Of a stretch of DNA of 64,000 nt, positions 47,464-60,098 are shown piece after piece. Made by a program: the position numbers and the translations under genes. The stretch's first letter is position 1, and the number at the start of each line of letters is the position of its first letter. The notes beneath the pieces were generated by a model, which was given only the letters and a program-made list of their open reading frames with translations, was not told the DNA's origin and made no database searches. The stretch spans positions 2,962,796 through 3,026,795 of the forward strand of contig NZ_JAMTCI010000001.1 of assembly GCF_024171765.1 (NCBI RefSeq). The letters run 5' to 3'. The stretch is from Williamsia deligens (GTDB lineage: Bacteria > Actinomycetota > Actinomycetes > Mycobacteriales > Mycobacteriaceae).

Positions 47464-48497
47464 GCCCCACAGCAGCCACCCCCGCCGGGCCTCCCACCGG
47501 GATCGCCACGGGTGTCGGGTCGATGCCGGGCGTCGATCCCCGTGCCGCGGCGGACGTCGTCGCCGGTGAGGTGGCGCTCATGCACCTGCCCGAGCTCCCC
47601 GACCGCGGACCGGGCGCCGACATGATCGGACGCTGCGCGGCCCTGCTCGTCGACATGCCGATGGACATCGGCAACCACGGATACCGCTTCGCCGGCGGCG
47701 GGTCGGCTCTGGGCCGTCGTGCCCGTGACATGCTCCGCGCCGATCTCGACGCGCTCGAAGAGGTCTGGGAGACACGGGGTCTCGGCGGACCCGACTCGTG
47801 GGTGAAGATGCAGGTCTGTGGGCCGTTCACGGCCGCGGCGGGCATCGAGCTGGCCAACGGCCACAAGGTCGTCGCCGACCGGGGCGCCTGGGGCGACGTC
47901 GTCGGATCGCTCACCGAGGGCATCGTGACCCAGGTGCGTGAGCTCACGCGCCGTCTCGGTGCCCGGGTGGTCGTCCAGCTCGACGAGCCGTCGCTGGACC
48001 GGGTCATCGACGGCACCGTCCGTCCGCTGTCCCGGTTCGACACGGTGCCGGCCATCCCCGCGGCGGTCGTCGCCGAGCACCTCAGCGGTCTGTGCGACGC
48101 CGTCGCCACACCCGTCGTGCTGCACCACTGCGGACAGACGTTCCCGTGGGCGGTGGTGGCCCAGACGCCGCTGTGGGGCGTCTCCCTCGACCTCACGCCG
48201 CGGGGCGACGGTCGGCTGCCGACCGCGGACCTCGACGGGCTCGGCGAGACGATCGAGTCCGGGGTGGCCGTGATGGCGGGGGTCGTCCCCGGGGTCGGCC
48301 CTGCGACGCTGCCGTCGTCGGATGCTGTCGCCGACCGGGTCGTGGGCATCGTCGACACCATCGGTCTGGACCACTCCGCACTCACCGGGTCGTTCCTCGT
48401 GACCCCGTCATGCGGACTGTCGGGCGCCACCGGCGACCGGGCTGCCGCGGCGCTGGCCCTGTGCACCTCGGCGGCGGCCCAACTGCCGCACCGCTGA
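47460..48497 (+). CDS. MetE-like/UROD-MetE family protein (Rv3015c-like)
   Basis: A 345-residue TIM-barrel-like protein related to the C-terminal half of cobalamin-independent methionine synthase. It has [11 protein letters not shown] (substrate-binding) and [17 protein letters not shown], with a His-Cys pair suggesting a zinc site; the expected closing VTPSCGLSG contains another Cys. The N-terminal half of MetE is missing, so it is not a full MetE; M. tuberculosis Rv3015c has the same short form. Function unknown. In M. tuberculosis mnmA and Rv3015c are separated by several PE/PPE/Esx genes; here they overlap (GTGA). Confidence 0.83.
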   Translation: MSPTAATPAGPPTGIATGVGSMPGVDPRAAADVVAGEVALMHLPELPDRGPGADMIGRCAALLVDMPMDIGNHGYRFAGGGSALGRRARDMLRADLDALEEVWETRGLGGPDSWVKMQVCGPFTAAAGIELANGHKVVADRGAWGDVVGSLTEGIVTQVRELTRRLGARVVVQLDEPSLDRVIDGTVRPLSRFDTVPAIPAAVVAEHLSGLCDAVATPVVLHHCGQTFPWAVVAQTPLWGVSLDLTPRGDGRLPTADLDGLGETIESGVAVMAGVVPGVGPATLPSSDAVADRVVGIVDTIGLDHSALTGSFLVTPSCGLSGATGDRAAAALALCTSAAAQLPHR

Positions 48498-48506
48498 GCG
48501 CGCCGG

Positions 48507-49091
48507 TCAGGTCCGGATGGTGACCGTGGTGCCCAGGCCCGCCCACGTGTAGAGCCGGGCCATCATCGGTTCCGGGACGTGGACGCACCCACGCGAGCCC
48601 GAGGAGCGGTACCTCGGGTCCCCGTACGGGAAGTCCTGCCACGGCGAGTCGTGGAAGCCGTAGTCGCCATAGAACTGCAGCCAGTAGTGCACGAACACGC
48701 GGTAGTCGGGTCCGACGAGGTACCGGTCGGTCTGGCGGTCGATGATCCGCCACGTCCCCGTGGGTGTCCGGTCCACGGGCGTGTCGATCCCGGTGGTGAT
48801 CGGTGAGGCGGCCGTCGTCGTGGTCCCGGTGCACAGCCACATCCGTTGGCTGCGGATGCTGACGGTGACCGTGCGCGGGGCCGAGGCCGTCCGGCAGGCC
48901 TGTGCGTCGGCGATGTCCTGGACGGAGCGTGTCGGTGTCGGTGAGGCGGACGACGTGACCGCGGCCGCCACCGTCTCGGTACGACCGGCGCCCCCGTCCC
49001 GCACCGCGCCCCCGACGAGGATCACCGTGAGGACGAGGCTGAGGGGGACGACCAACACGGCCCACCAGTAGTCCCGCACAGCCTCCCGCAT
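48507..49091 (-). CDS. L,D-transpeptidase (YkuD family)
   Basis: A 194-residue membrane-anchored YkuD-domain enzyme. A membrane segment is at about residues 10-28; the catalytic site is YGDYGFHDSPW (His147) and SSGSRGCVHVP (Cys169). It should make 3-3 cross-links or attach proteins to peptidoglycan outside the membrane. No other Ldt-specific (IgD/CWBM) domain is visible, so it is a minimal form. ATG at 49091 keeps the membrane segment close to the N-terminus; a longer in-frame start (49127) is possible. Confidence 0.88.
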   Translation of the reverse strand: MREAVRDYWWAVLVVPLSLVLTVILVGGAVRDGGAGRTETVAAAVTSSASPTPTRSVQDIADAQACRTASAPRTVTVSIRSQRMWLCTGTTTTAASPITTGIDTPVDRTPTGTWRIIDRQTDRYLVGPDYRVFVHYWLQFYGDYGFHDSPWQDFPYGDPRYRSSGSRGCVHVPEPMMARLYTWAGLGTTVTIRT

Positions 49092-49131
49092 GCCGCCCAG
49101 GATTCCACAGCCGCGTCGCGCGGCCACATCG

Positions 49132-52363
<3,232 letters not shown>

Positions 52364-52472
52364 GCCGCACAGTCTCGCACCCACGCCGTCGCGCCGCCGT
52401 CCGCCGGCCGTGCCGCGACGCCGGCCCACTAGGGTTGTCGGGTACTCCACTCGACGTGAGAAGGGACTCTGC

Positions 52473-52772
52473 GTGTCTGCGATTTCCCGGGACGAGGTCG
52501 CCCACCTGGCGCGGCTGTCGCGGCTGGCGTTGACCGACGACGAGCTCGACCAGTTCTCCGGTCAACTCGACTCGATCCTCACCCACGTCGCCCAGATCGC
52601 CGAGGTGGACGTCACCGACGCCGACGGCACCGCGCACCCCGCGGGACTGGCCAACGTGTTGCGACCCGACGTACCGGTCCCGGGACTCACCCCGGAGGAG
52701 GCGCTGTCCGGCGCGCCCGCGGTGGAGCAGGAGCGGTTCGCCGTCCCGCAGATCCTGGGGGAGGAGCAGTGA
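52473..52772 (+). CDS. gatC: Aspartyl/glutamyl-tRNA amidotransferase subunit C
   Basis: A 99-residue GatC beginning [20 protein letters not shown], with the family motif [20 protein letters not shown] and the C-terminal belt [11 protein letters not shown]. It helps join GatA and GatB in the enzyme that makes Gln-tRNA(Gln) (and Asn-tRNA) by transamidation. GTG at 52473 follows GAGAAGGGA; upstream extension has no homology. The gatA start overlaps its stop (GTGA). Confidence 0.95.
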   Translation: MSAISRDEVAHLARLSRLALTDDELDQFSGQLDSILTHVAQIAEVDVTDADGTAHPAGLANVLRPDVPVPGLTPEEALSGAPAVEQERFAVPQILGEEQ

Positions 52773-54256
52773 CCGCGATCCGTCCCGCGGGCGAGATCAC
52801 CGGTCTCGACGCCGCGACGCTGGCGCAGCGCATCCACTCCCGTGACCTCTCCTCGGTCGAGGTCACCCGTGCCCACCTCGACCAGATCGCCGAGATCGAC
52901 GGCGACCTCGGGGCGTTCCTGCACGTGTGTGCGGACGCCGCGATCGCCTCGGCCCAGGCCGTCGACGACCTCCTCGACGCCGGTGGACCTCCCGCGTCGC
53001 CGCTGGCGGGTGTGCCGGTCGCACTCAAGGACGTGTTCACCACGATCGACGCGCCGACCACCTGTGGGTCGAAGATCCTCGAGGGGTGGGTGCCGCCCTA
53101 CGACGCGACGGTCACCCGTCGTCTCCGTGACGCGGGCATCCCGATCCTCGGCAAGACCAACATGGACGAGTTCGCGATGGGCAGCTCCACCGAGAACTCG
53201 GCGTACCAGCTGACCCGCAACCCGTGGGACACCGACCGCATCCCCGGCGGCTCCGGCGGCGGCAGCGCCGCGGCGCTCGCGTCGTTCCAGGCGCCGCTGG
53301 CCATCGGCACCGACACCGGCGGCTCGGTGCGGCAACCGGCCGCCGTCACCGCGACCGTCGGTGTGAAGCCGACCTACGGCACCGTGTCCCGCTACGGCCT
53401 GGTGGCGTGCGCGTCGTCGCTCGACCAGGGCGGCCCGTGCGCGCGCACCGTCCTCGACACCGCGCTGCTGCACCAGGTGATCGCCGGTCACGATCCGCGG
53501 GACTCGACGTCCATCGACGCCCCCGTGCCCGACGTCGTCGGCGCGGCGCGGGCCGGCGCGGAAGGGGACCTGTCCGGTGTGCGTGTCGGCATCGTGCGGG
53601 AGCTGTCGGGCGAGGGGTATCAGCCCGGCGTGCAGTCGTCGTTCAGCGCCGCCGTCGACCAGCTCGCCGCCCGTGGCGCGGACATCGTCGAGGTGTCCTG
53701 CCCGCACTTCACCTATGCACTCGGCGCGTACTACCTGATCCTCCCGTCGGAGGTCAGCTCCAACCTCGCCCGCTTCGACGCGATGCGGTACGGACTGCGC
53801 GTCGGCGACGACGGCTCGCATTCCGCCGAGGAGGTCATGGCACTGACCCGCGCGGCCGGGTTCGGTCCGGAGGTCAAGCGGCGCATCATGATCGGCACGT
53901 ACGCGCTCTCCTCGGGCTATTACGACCAGTACTACGGTCAGGCGCTGCGGGTGCGGACACTGATCGCCCGTGACTTCGAGCAGGCCTTCGCCGACGTCGA
54001 CGTCCTGGTGTCGCCGACGACACCGACGACCGCGTTCCCGTTGGGGGAGAAGGTCGACGACCCGCTGGCCATGTACCTGTTCGACCTGTGCACGTTGCCG
54101 GTCAACCTGGCGGGCAACTGCGCGATGAGCGTGCCGTCGGGGCTCTCGGCCGACGACGGTCTGCCCGTGGGACTCCAGATCATGGCACCGTCGCAGGCCG
54201 ACGACCGTCTGTACCGCGTGGGTGCGGCCTACGAGGCGGCGCGCGGCGCGATCTGA
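52769..54256 (+). CDS. gatA: Aspartyl/glutamyl-tRNA amidotransferase subunit A
   Basis: A 495-residue amidase subunit that releases ammonia from glutamine. The Ser-cisSer-Lys triad is complete: Lys87 in VPVALKDVF, Ser162 in [12 protein letters not shown], and Ser186 in [11 protein letters not shown], with the expected 75/24 spacing. The 3' end overlaps the convergent alpha/beta hydrolase gene by 28 nt. gatB is not in the window; in M. tuberculosis it follows pfkA. Confidence 0.97.
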   Translation: MTAIRPAGEITGLDAATLAQRIHSRDLSSVEVTRAHLDQIAEIDGDLGAFLHVCADAAIASAQAVDDLLDAGGPPASPLAGVPVALKDVFTTIDAPTTCGSKILEGWVPPYDATVTRRLRDAGIPILGKTNMDEFAMGSSTENSAYQLTRNPWDTDRIPGGSGGGSAAALASFQAPLAIGTDTGGSVRQPAAVTATVGVKPTYGTVSRYGLVACASSLDQGGPCARTVLDTALLHQVIAGHDPRDSTSIDAPVPDVVGAARAGAEGDLSGVRVGIVRELSGEGYQPGVQSSFSAAVDQLAARGADIVEVSCPHFTYALGAYYLILPSEVSSNLARFDAMRYGLRVGDDGSHSAEEVMALTRAAGFGPEVKRRIMIGTYALSSGYYDQYYGQALRVRTLIARDFEQAFADVDVLVSPTTPTTAFPLGEKVDDPLAMYLFDLCTLPVNLAGNCAMSVPSGLSADDGLPVGLQIMAPSQADDRLYRVGAAYEAARGAI

Positions 54257-55473
54257 GTCGACCGCCCGCACACCGGCGCACGCGTTCCCTGCTCGCTGCC
54301 GTACTGGTGACCGTGCCCGGCCGGGAACGACAGTGCCCCCAGCAGGTCCACGCTCGTCTGCACGAAGCTCGCCACGGGGAACCACGGCGGGCGCGGGAGG
54401 TCGGCGTGCTCGGCGCGGGCCGGCGGTGTCCACAGCAGCGACGGTGACCACCGCGCGACCGGGTCGCTGCTGTTCACGACGACGACGCGTCGATCCCCGC
54501 GGCGCGCAACAGTTCCCGCCGGTGCCCCGACGACGACGGAGGCGCACACCGGGACGTGATGGTCCCGTGCCCACCGTCTCGCCGCGTCGGCGCCGACCGC
54601 ACCCAGGCTCTGCCCGTAGAGGTACAGCGACGGTCGGCGGTCTGTGTCCAGGGCGTCGAGCGCCTCGCCGATCGCGGCGGTGAGTGCGATCGCGCCGGCG
54701 GTCGCGGAGCCGGTGCCGGTCACGAAGGCCCGCCAGCTGGGCTGGTGGTCGTAGGCCAGCGACACCACAGACACGTCACCCCCGAGCCGTTCCCGGAAAC
54801 CGGCGACGGCGTCCGGGTCCACCCATCCCGACCCCGTCGGCACCGCGACGACGACCGCCCGCCGCGACCCACCGCCCGCGGAGCGCCATCGCGCGACGAC
54901 GTCCTGCGCCGCGCGGTGGATCGCGGCCGGGCCCGCGGTCCGGGCCTCCACCGAACCGGTGATCATGATGGGGTGCGGCACCGCGACTGCGGTTCTCGCG
55001 ACGTCGGCACCGGTCGGCGCGGGCGCCGCAAGCGCCACGGGCGCCGCGCCCGTCAGACACGCCGCGACCACCGCGGCAGCGGCCAGGCGTACGGCCGAGC
55101 GCGGAGTCCGCATCGAGACCGCGGCGGCGTACAACGCGGCGATCGGGGCGACGGACCACAGCACCCATCCCGGTCCGAGTGGCGCCGCCCCGGGCATCGC
55201 CGAGCGCAACGCCGACTGCCACAGCGTGTTCGCCGCCACGAGCATCCCGACCACGACGATCGCCACGACGGTCACCGCGACGGTGGCGGCTGTGTCCGCC
55301 CTCCGCGGCCCCCGCACGGCGCGCCCGACGACCGTGCCCAGGGCGGCCCCGACGACCACCGACACGCCCAGGAGCACCATCTGGACGGACGCGTCGCGGG
55401 GGAGGGAGTTCGGGGCGAGGGCGACCGCCGCACCTGCCAGCGCGCCGAGCATCCCGGCGGGTCGGAGCGGCAT
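54229..55473 (-). CDS. Membrane alpha/beta-hydrolase (Abhydrolase_9-like, Rv1069c-like)
   Basis: A 414-residue protein with an N-terminal membrane part (about four helices in residues 1-145, e.g. [30 protein letters not shown]) and a C-terminal serine hydrolase (about 185-414). The nucleophile is in [14 protein letters not shown], with [13 protein letters not shown] upstream and PGHGHQYG near the end as the likely His. This layout fits the M. tuberculosis Rv1069c group (membrane-bound serine hydrolase). Rv1069c is longer (587 residues). Start ATG at 55473 overlaps the PLA2-like gene stop by 1 nt. The 3' end overlaps gatA by 28 nt. Confidence 0.8.
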   Translation of the reverse strand: MPLRPAGMLGALAGAAVALAPNSLPRDASVQMVLLGVSVVVGAALGTVVGRAVRGPRRADTAATVAVTVVAIVVVGMLVAANTLWQSALRSAMPGAAPLGPGWVLWSVAPIAALYAAAVSMRTPRSAVRLAAAAVVAACLTGAAPVALAAPAPTGADVARTAVAVPHPIMITGSVEARTAGPAAIHRAAQDVVARWRSAGGGSRRAVVVAVPTGSGWVDPDAVAGFRERLGGDVSVVSLAYDHQPSWRAFVTGTGSATAGAIALTAAIGEALDALDTDRRPSLYLYGQSLGAVGADAARRWARDHHVPVCASVVVGAPAGTVARRGDRRVVVVNSSDPVARWSPSLLWTPPARAEHADLPRPPWFPVASFVQTSVDLLGALSFPAGHGHQYGSEQGTRAPVCGRSTQIAPRAAS

Positions 55474-56057
55474 CACGGCGCCACCGCGACGATGAGGCGG
55501 TCCACCACCGACGTCGCGATGGTCCGCGTGCTCTCGACCACGGGGACGCCGTCGCGTTGGCGCCACGTGTTCACCGCCAGCGCGACCCGCGCAGTCTCGG
55601 CAGCGGCACGGCACAGGGGATCCCCACAGCTGCGCTCCATGGATGCGACGAGGCTCGCGTCGATGCGCAGGCGGGCCCACGGCCCCAGGGGATGTCCGGA
55701 GCGTGCGGCGGCCCGCAACAGGTCGTATCCGAGGTCGTGGACACGACACAGCGGTTCGAACCGACCGGGCATCGGCACCGGGGACGAGCACCCGCCGTGC
55801 GGGTTCGCCGGATGGCCGTCGACGGTCGTCGGGCGGTAGCCCAGAACGCGTTCCGGATCGCCGAGCGCGGTGAGCGCGGTCATCGGGTGTGACCCGGTGA
55901 GTGCGGCCACCGCGGCCCCGGCAGGGGTGGTGAGGTCGGCGGGTTCGGGGGTCGTCGGTCTCTGGTGGCCCAGGAGCAGCGCGACGACGGCCGCGATGCC
56001 GAGAAGCGTTGCGACGAGCAGAGTTCGACGCTCGGTGAGCGGTGGATGCGAAGCCAT
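55473..56057 (-). CDS. PLA2-like secreted/anchored protein, paralog 1
   Basis: A 194-residue protein with an N-terminal hydrophobic segment (residues 12-30) that is either a signal peptide or an anchor, then a domain resembling prokaryotic phospholipase A2 folds: HGGCSSP (Cys90), CRVHDLGYDLLR (Cys104, His107-Asp108). His-Asp adjacent to Cys is the catalytic dyad pattern of secreted PLA2. Its paralog lies at 60095-60952. Activity is not shown. ATG at 56057 has TAGCGT 6 nt upstream (leaderless) and the stop overlaps the hydrolase start (TGATG), so the two form a unit. Confidence 0.75.
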   Translation of the reverse strand: MASHPPLTERRTLLVATLLGIAAVVALLLGHQRPTTPEPADLTTPAGAAVAALTGSHPMTALTALGDPERVLGYRPTTVDGHPANPHGGCSSPVPMPGRFEPLCRVHDLGYDLLRAAARSGHPLGPWARLRIDASLVASMERSCGDPLCRAAAETARVALAVNTWRQRDGVPVVESTRTIATSVVDRLIVAVAP

Positions 56058-56063
56058 GAGGTG

Positions 56064-56069
56064 ACGCTA
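56064..56069 (-). promoter_or_regulatory. -10 element, leaderless start of PLA2-like paralog 1
   Basis: Minus-strand TAGCGT is followed by 6 nt and the ATG at 56057. Confidence 0.5.
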
Positions 56070-56208
56070 GGAACGGTCGACACCACGGCACATCACCCGC
56101 GGGGCCCGTCCGCCGACCCCCGCGCGGACGACATCGGACCTCGGTGACCGACACCGGCGGGTGAGGGGGCTGCTACCTGGGTATGACGACAGCGGGCGAT
56201 GCGGGAAC

Positions 56209-56214
56209 TACCGT
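56209..56214 (+). promoter_or_regulatory. -10 element, leaderless start of histidine kinase gene
   Basis: TACCGT is followed by 6 nt and the GTG at 56221. Together with 56064-56069 it forms a divergent leaderless pair, 140 bp apart. Confidence 0.5.
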
Positions 56215-56220
56215 CGCAGT

Positions 56221-57504
56221 GTGATCGTGAGCCGTGGACGTCGTCGACAGGTGCGGCGACGCCTCGATGCCATACCCCTGATGTCGGACCCCGCGGTGGT
56301 CGAGTTCCTCGGCCGCCGCATCAACCTGGTGTTCCTGCTCGTCGCGATGATCCTGTTCTCCGTCGCGTGGCCGACACTGCCGCTGACACACTCGCTGCTG
56401 GTGGTCCTGATGCCCGTCGCGGCCGGACTCGCCGCGTTCCCGGTGGCCCTGGCATGGGCGAGACCTGATCTCGGACTGGCCATCTCACTGGTGTCGGCCG
56501 CGGTGCTGGGGGTGGTCGTCCCGCGCGTCGACGGATGGGAGTGGCGGATCACCGTGGTGCACGTCATCGCGATCGTCGTGTTGGCGGGGATGACGTCGCT
56601 GCGGGGCACGCTGCGGTTGTTGCCGCTGTCCTGGGTCGGCGTGTGTGTGGTGTTCGCGATCTCGGCTCCGCCCGGTGCGCGCGCCGGATGGATCGCCGGG
56701 ATGACCGTCCTGTTCGTCGTGTGCGGGCTCCTGCGTGTCGTGGTCCGCTCCCGGAGGGACCTCGCACACGAGAGTGCGATGAAGGAGGTCGCCGACGCGC
56801 GCACCGCGGTCCTGGCCGACCGCGCCCGGATCGCCCGGGACCTGCACGACGTGGTGGCACACCGGATGTCGGTCGTCGTGGTCGCGGCGCAGACGGCGCG
56901 CTATCGCGTCGAGGGCATCGGGCCCGAGGCCGACGCCGAGCTGCAGTCCATCGCCGGCATGGCTCGCGAGGCGCTCGACGAGGTGCGCCAACTGCTGGGC
57001 GTGCTGCGCGTGGACGGCGAGACCGCGCCCCCGGCACCGGCGCCCGGCGTCGACGACATCGGTGCGCTCGTCGACGCGACCCGCGCCGCCGGTGTCGTCG
57101 TCGAGTACCACTGTGACGTCGACGGACCCGACGTCGTCTCCGAGGGCGTGGCGGTCGCGACCTACCGCATCGTGCAGGAGGGCCTCGCCAACGCGGTGCG
57201 CCATGCTCCCGGCGCACCGATCACGGTGTCGCTGACAGGCGGCTCCGACGGTCTCGTGGTCCGCATCGTGAACCGCACGACGCACCCGCACGACGACACC
57301 GGATCCGTCGCGGGTGGGCACGGGATACCCGGCATGACGGAGCGCGCCCGCGCGGTGGGGGGTTCGGCGTCGATCGGCCCGCGCGGGCCACTGCACGACG
57401 GGGAACCGACGGAGTTCGTCGTCGAGGCGTCGTTGCCGGCACGGGGGCGACGGGTCGCGGCATTGCCCGTCGGACGGGGTCCGGCCGACGAGCACGTGCG
57501 ATGA
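56221..57504 (+). CDS. NarL-type sensor histidine kinase (HisKA_3)
   Basis: A 427-residue sensor kinase. The N-terminus is basic (VSRGRRRQVRRRL), followed by about five membrane helices (residues 40-175). The phospho-acceptor is His209 in ARIARDLHDVVAHRMS, characteristic of the HisKA_3 class, and the ATP lid region includes VQEGLANAVRHAPG and GHGIPGMTERAR. No separate sensor domain is visible, so it probably senses through the membrane part. The start is supported by the -10 spacing; the partner regulator starts inside its stop (ATGA). Divergent from the PLA2-like/hydrolase pair. Confidence 0.92.
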   Translation: MIVSRGRRRQVRRRLDAIPLMSDPAVVEFLGRRINLVFLLVAMILFSVAWPTLPLTHSLLVVLMPVAAGLAAFPVALAWARPDLGLAISLVSAAVLGVVVPRVDGWEWRITVVHVIAIVVLAGMTSLRGTLRLLPLSWVGVCVVFAISAPPGARAGWIAGMTVLFVVCGLLRVVVRSRRDLAHESAMKEVADARTAVLADRARIARDLHDVVAHRMSVVVVAAQTARYRVEGIGPEADAELQSIAGMAREALDEVRQLLGVLRVDGETAPPAPAPGVDDIGALVDATRAAGVVVEYHCDVDGPDVVSEGVAVATYRIVQEGLANAVRHAPGAPITVSLTGGSDGLVVRIVNRTTHPHDDTGSVAGGHGIPGMTERARAVGGSASIGPRGPLHDGEPTEFVVEASLPARGRRVAALPVGRGPADEHVR

Positions 57505-58163
57505 CGACGGTCTTCATCGCCGACGACCAGGCGATGGTGCGTCAGGGATTCGGGGCGCTGCTCGCCGCGCAGAGCGACATCACGGTGATCGGCGACGCCC
57601 CCGACGGCGTGACGGCCGTCGCGGAGATCCGGCGCCTGCGTCCCGACGTCGTCCTGATGGACGTGCGGATGCCGCGCATGGACGGTCTCGCGGCGACGCG
57701 CGCGGTGCTCGGCTCCGGTTCCCGCTCGGGCTCCGAGGATCCGCCGAAGGTGTTGATGTTGACCACCTTCGACATCGACGACTACGTGTACGAGGCGTTG
57801 CGCGCCGGGGCGTCGGGCTTCATGCTCAAGGATGCGCCGGCCGACGAGCTCGTCCGTGCGGTCCGTGTCGTCGCAGCGGGAGACGCGTTGCTGGCGCCGT
57901 CGGTCACGCGACGGCTCATCGCCGAGGTCACCGCGCGTCGACCGGGATCGGTGGCCGCCGACGCCGCACTCACGTCGCTGACCGCCCGCGAGCGAGAGGT
58001 GCTCGAACACATCGCCGCCGGCGAGTCGAACGCGGAGATCGCCGCCGCGTTGTTCGTCGCCGAGCAGACCGTGAAGACCCACGTGGGCAAGGTGCTGGCG
58101 AAACTGCGCCTGCGCGACCGCGCGCAGGCCGTCGTCTTCGCCTACGAGAACGGTGTGCGCTGA
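57501..58163 (+). CDS. NarL/FixJ-family response regulator
   Basis: A 220-residue regulator. Receiver domain: acidic pair IADDQ at 6-10, phosphorylated Asp54 in VVLMDVRMP, and Lys in FMLKDAP. LuxR-type HTH (about 150-215): LTAREREVLEHIAAGESNAE and AEQTVKTHVGKVLAKLRLRD. Partner of the upstream kinase by a 4-nt overlap. Its targets are unknown; the divergent PLA2-like/hydrolase genes are natural candidates. Confidence 0.94.
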   Translation: MTTVFIADDQAMVRQGFGALLAAQSDITVIGDAPDGVTAVAEIRRLRPDVVLMDVRMPRMDGLAATRAVLGSGSRSGSEDPPKVLMLTTFDIDDYVYEALRAGASGFMLKDAPADELVRAVRVVAAGDALLAPSVTRRLIAEVTARRPGSVAADAALTSLTAREREVLEHIAAGESNAEIAAALFVAEQTVKTHVGKVLAKLRLRDRAQAVVFAYENGVR

Positions 58164-58167
58164 GGCG

Positions 58168-58902
58168 TCAGAACTTGTGCGGGATGTTGTTGATGACGCC
58201 GCCGTCGACGACGAACTCCGATCCGGTCGCGTAGGACGACTCGTCGGAGATCAGGAACCGGACGAACGAGGCGATCTCCTCGGGCTGGGCGGGTCGTCCG
58301 AGGGGGATGGTCAGCATGTCGTCGGGGATGCCCTCGGTCATCGGGGTGCGGATGAGTCCGGGGTGGATCGAGTTCACCCGCACGTACGGGGCGAGCTCCG
58401 CGGCGACCGACTTGGTGATGCCGCGCACCGCCCACTTCGTCGCGACGTAGCCGTGGGCCCAGGGGGTTCCGCGCATGCCCTCGATCGACGACATGTTGAC
58501 GATCGACCCGTTCTGCGAGGCGGTGAGCGCATCGGTCGCGGCCTGCATCCCCAGGAACGTGCCGGTGAGGTTGACGTCGATGATCTGTTGCCACTTGTCG
58601 TGGCGGAAGTCCTGCAGCGTCGCGCCGTTGGCGATGCCCGCGTTGTTCACCAGGCCCGTGAGAGATCCGAACGTGTCGGACGCCGCAGCGACGGCCGCGG
58701 CCCACTGCTCGGGCTGCGTCACGTCGAGATGGACGTAGCGCGCAGCGTCGCCGAGCGTCGCCGCCAGCGCCGTTCCCTCGTCGTCCAGGACATCGCCGAT
58801 GACGACCGCAGCACCCTCGGCCACGAGCGCTGTGGCGTCGGCAGCGCCTATCCCGCGTGCACCGCCGCTGATGAGCACGACCTTGCCGTCGACCCGTCCC
58901 AT
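58168..58902 (-). CDS. SDR oxidoreductase (hydroxysteroid dehydrogenase/FabG3-like)
   Basis: A 244-residue classical SDR. Cofactor loop GGARGIGAAD (about 13-22), NNAGIANG, IVNMSSIEGMRG (catalytic Ser) and GYVATKWAVRG (Tyr, Lys). The Asp after strand 2 (VVIGDVLDDE) indicates NAD(H) preference. It resembles the FabG3/3-alpha,20-beta-hydroxysteroid dehydrogenase group. Substrate cannot be fixed. ATG at 58902 follows AGAAGGGAT. Convergent with the response-regulator gene, 4 nt between stops. Confidence 0.9.
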   Translation of the reverse strand: MGRVDGKVVLISGGARGIGAADATALVAEGAAVVIGDVLDDEGTALAATLGDAARYVHLDVTQPEQWAAAVAAASDTFGSLTGLVNNAGIANGATLQDFRHDKWQQIIDVNLTGTFLGMQAATDALTASQNGSIVNMSSIEGMRGTPWAHGYVATKWAVRGITKSVAAELAPYVRVNSIHPGLIRTPMTEGIPDDMLTIPLGRPAQPEEIASFVRFLISDESSYATGSEFVVDGGVINNIPHKF

Positions 58903-58937
58903 GTGTGATCCCTTCTCGTGGTGGTGGAGCGCGCCGG

Positions 58938-60029
58938 TCAGAGCGTGACCGGGTCGGGCGATCGGACGATCCCGCGGGGGAGGACCAGGGGGAGGTCCAG
59001 GGTGGTGCGCAGGCCGGGTTCGGCCGCGACGACGGCGGGGATGGCGTTCACGATGCGACCCGCGGCGGCGACGATCGCGGCGTGGTTGTGGTCGCCGTGG
59101 TCGCTGGTGGGGCAGATGTCGACCACGTACGACGGCTCGCCCGTGATCTCGACGCGGTACGACCCGCCGTCCTGGGCCGACTGCGCCCAGTCCGGGCGGA
59201 GATCGGCGCGCAACCGCGTCACGTGTTCGACGGTGACGACCGGTTCGCCGGCCACCATCCCGGTGATCTCGAAGCGGATGGCGGCGGTGGTGCCCGCACG
59301 GATCGTCCCGGCGGCGATCTCGAAGTCCTCCGGCGCGGGCTCACGGTCGTTGTGGTCGACGATCTCGTCGATGGTGACCCCGAGTGCGTCCCCCAGCATC
59401 CGGATCGCCGAACCCCATGCGAGGGCCAGGATCCCGGGCTGGAGGAACAGCGGGGGGTCGTCGACGGGGCTGCCGAAACCCATGACGTCGTAGATGACCT
59501 CCGCGCCGTCGTAGGTGGCGTAGTCGGCGATCTCCATGCATCGGATCCGCTGGACGTTCTGACAGGTGCTCGCGAGCGCGATCGGGAGGAGGTCGGTGGC
59601 GAAACCGGGGTCGACACCGGTCACGTACATGCTCACCTCGTGGTCACGCCCGGCTGCGTCGATCCGCTCGATCAGCGAGTCCGGCATGATCTGCCACGGG
59701 TACTGCATCGACACCGGCGCGGACCCGACGACGTCGATGCCGGCCTCGAGCAGACGCAGGCAGTCCCGGGTGGCCTCACCCATCCGGGTGTCGCCCATAG
59801 CGCAGTAGACGACGCAGTCGGGCCGTGCCGCGATCACGGCGTCGAGCCCCGATGCCGCGGCGACGCCGGTCACCGTGTCGATTCCCGCGAGCTCACCGGC
59901 GTCCCGACCGACCTTCTCCGGCGTGGACACGCCGAGCGCGACGAGCTCGAACCGCGGATCGCAGATGAGTTGGCGCAGCGTCAGCCGCCCCACGTTGCCC
60001 GTCCCGACCTGCGCGACGCGCACCACCAT
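58938..60029 (-). CDS. DapB-like NAD(P)-dependent oxidoreductase
   Basis: A 363-residue protein with a dihydrodipicolinate-reductase-like N-terminal Rossmann domain: VAQVGTGNVGRLTLRQLICD at residues 4-23, then CVVYCAMGDTRMG and SMYVTGVDPGFATDLL. Proteins of this type are numerous in mycolic-acid bacteria, where they are annotated as dihydrodipicolinate reductase N-terminal or amine dehydrogenase-like, often in lipid-related loci. True substrate unknown; it is not a housekeeping DapB (too long and lacking its C-terminal motif). Its promoter has a dyad operator. The SDR gene follows in the same direction after 35 nt and is probably co-transcribed. Confidence 0.85.
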   Translation of the reverse strand: MVVRVAQVGTGNVGRLTLRQLICDPRFELVALGVSTPEKVGRDAGELAGIDTVTGVAAASGLDAVIAARPDCVVYCAMGDTRMGEATRDCLRLLEAGIDVVGSAPVSMQYPWQIMPDSLIERIDAAGRDHEVSMYVTGVDPGFATDLLPIALASTCQNVQRIRCMEIADYATYDGAEVIYDVMGFGSPVDDPPLFLQPGILALAWGSAIRMLGDALGVTIDEIVDHNDREPAPEDFEIAAGTIRAGTTAAIRFEITGMVAGEPVVTVEHVTRLRADLRPDWAQSAQDGGSYRVEITGEPSYVVDICPTSDHGDHNHAAIVAAAGRIVNAIPAVVAAEPGLRTTLDLPLVLPRGIVRSPDPVTL

Positions 60030-60056
60030 GACGACTCCTCACACCCGCACCGCTGC

Positions 60057-60098
60057 GATCACCTGACCAGACACTAGTCCAGACAGGTGATCGGTCAA
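60057..60098 (-). promoter_or_regulatory. Promoter with inverted-repeat operator for the DapB-like gene
   Basis: On the minus strand TTGACC (60098-60093) and TAGTGT (60076-60071) are 16 nt apart, a good vegetative promoter with +1 near 60064. A 9-bp inverted repeat, GATCACCTG (60057-60065) and CAGGTGATC (60084-60092), flanks the -10. A repressor bound there would block initiation. The TTGACC overlaps the stop of the upstream PLA2-like gene. Confidence 0.6.
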
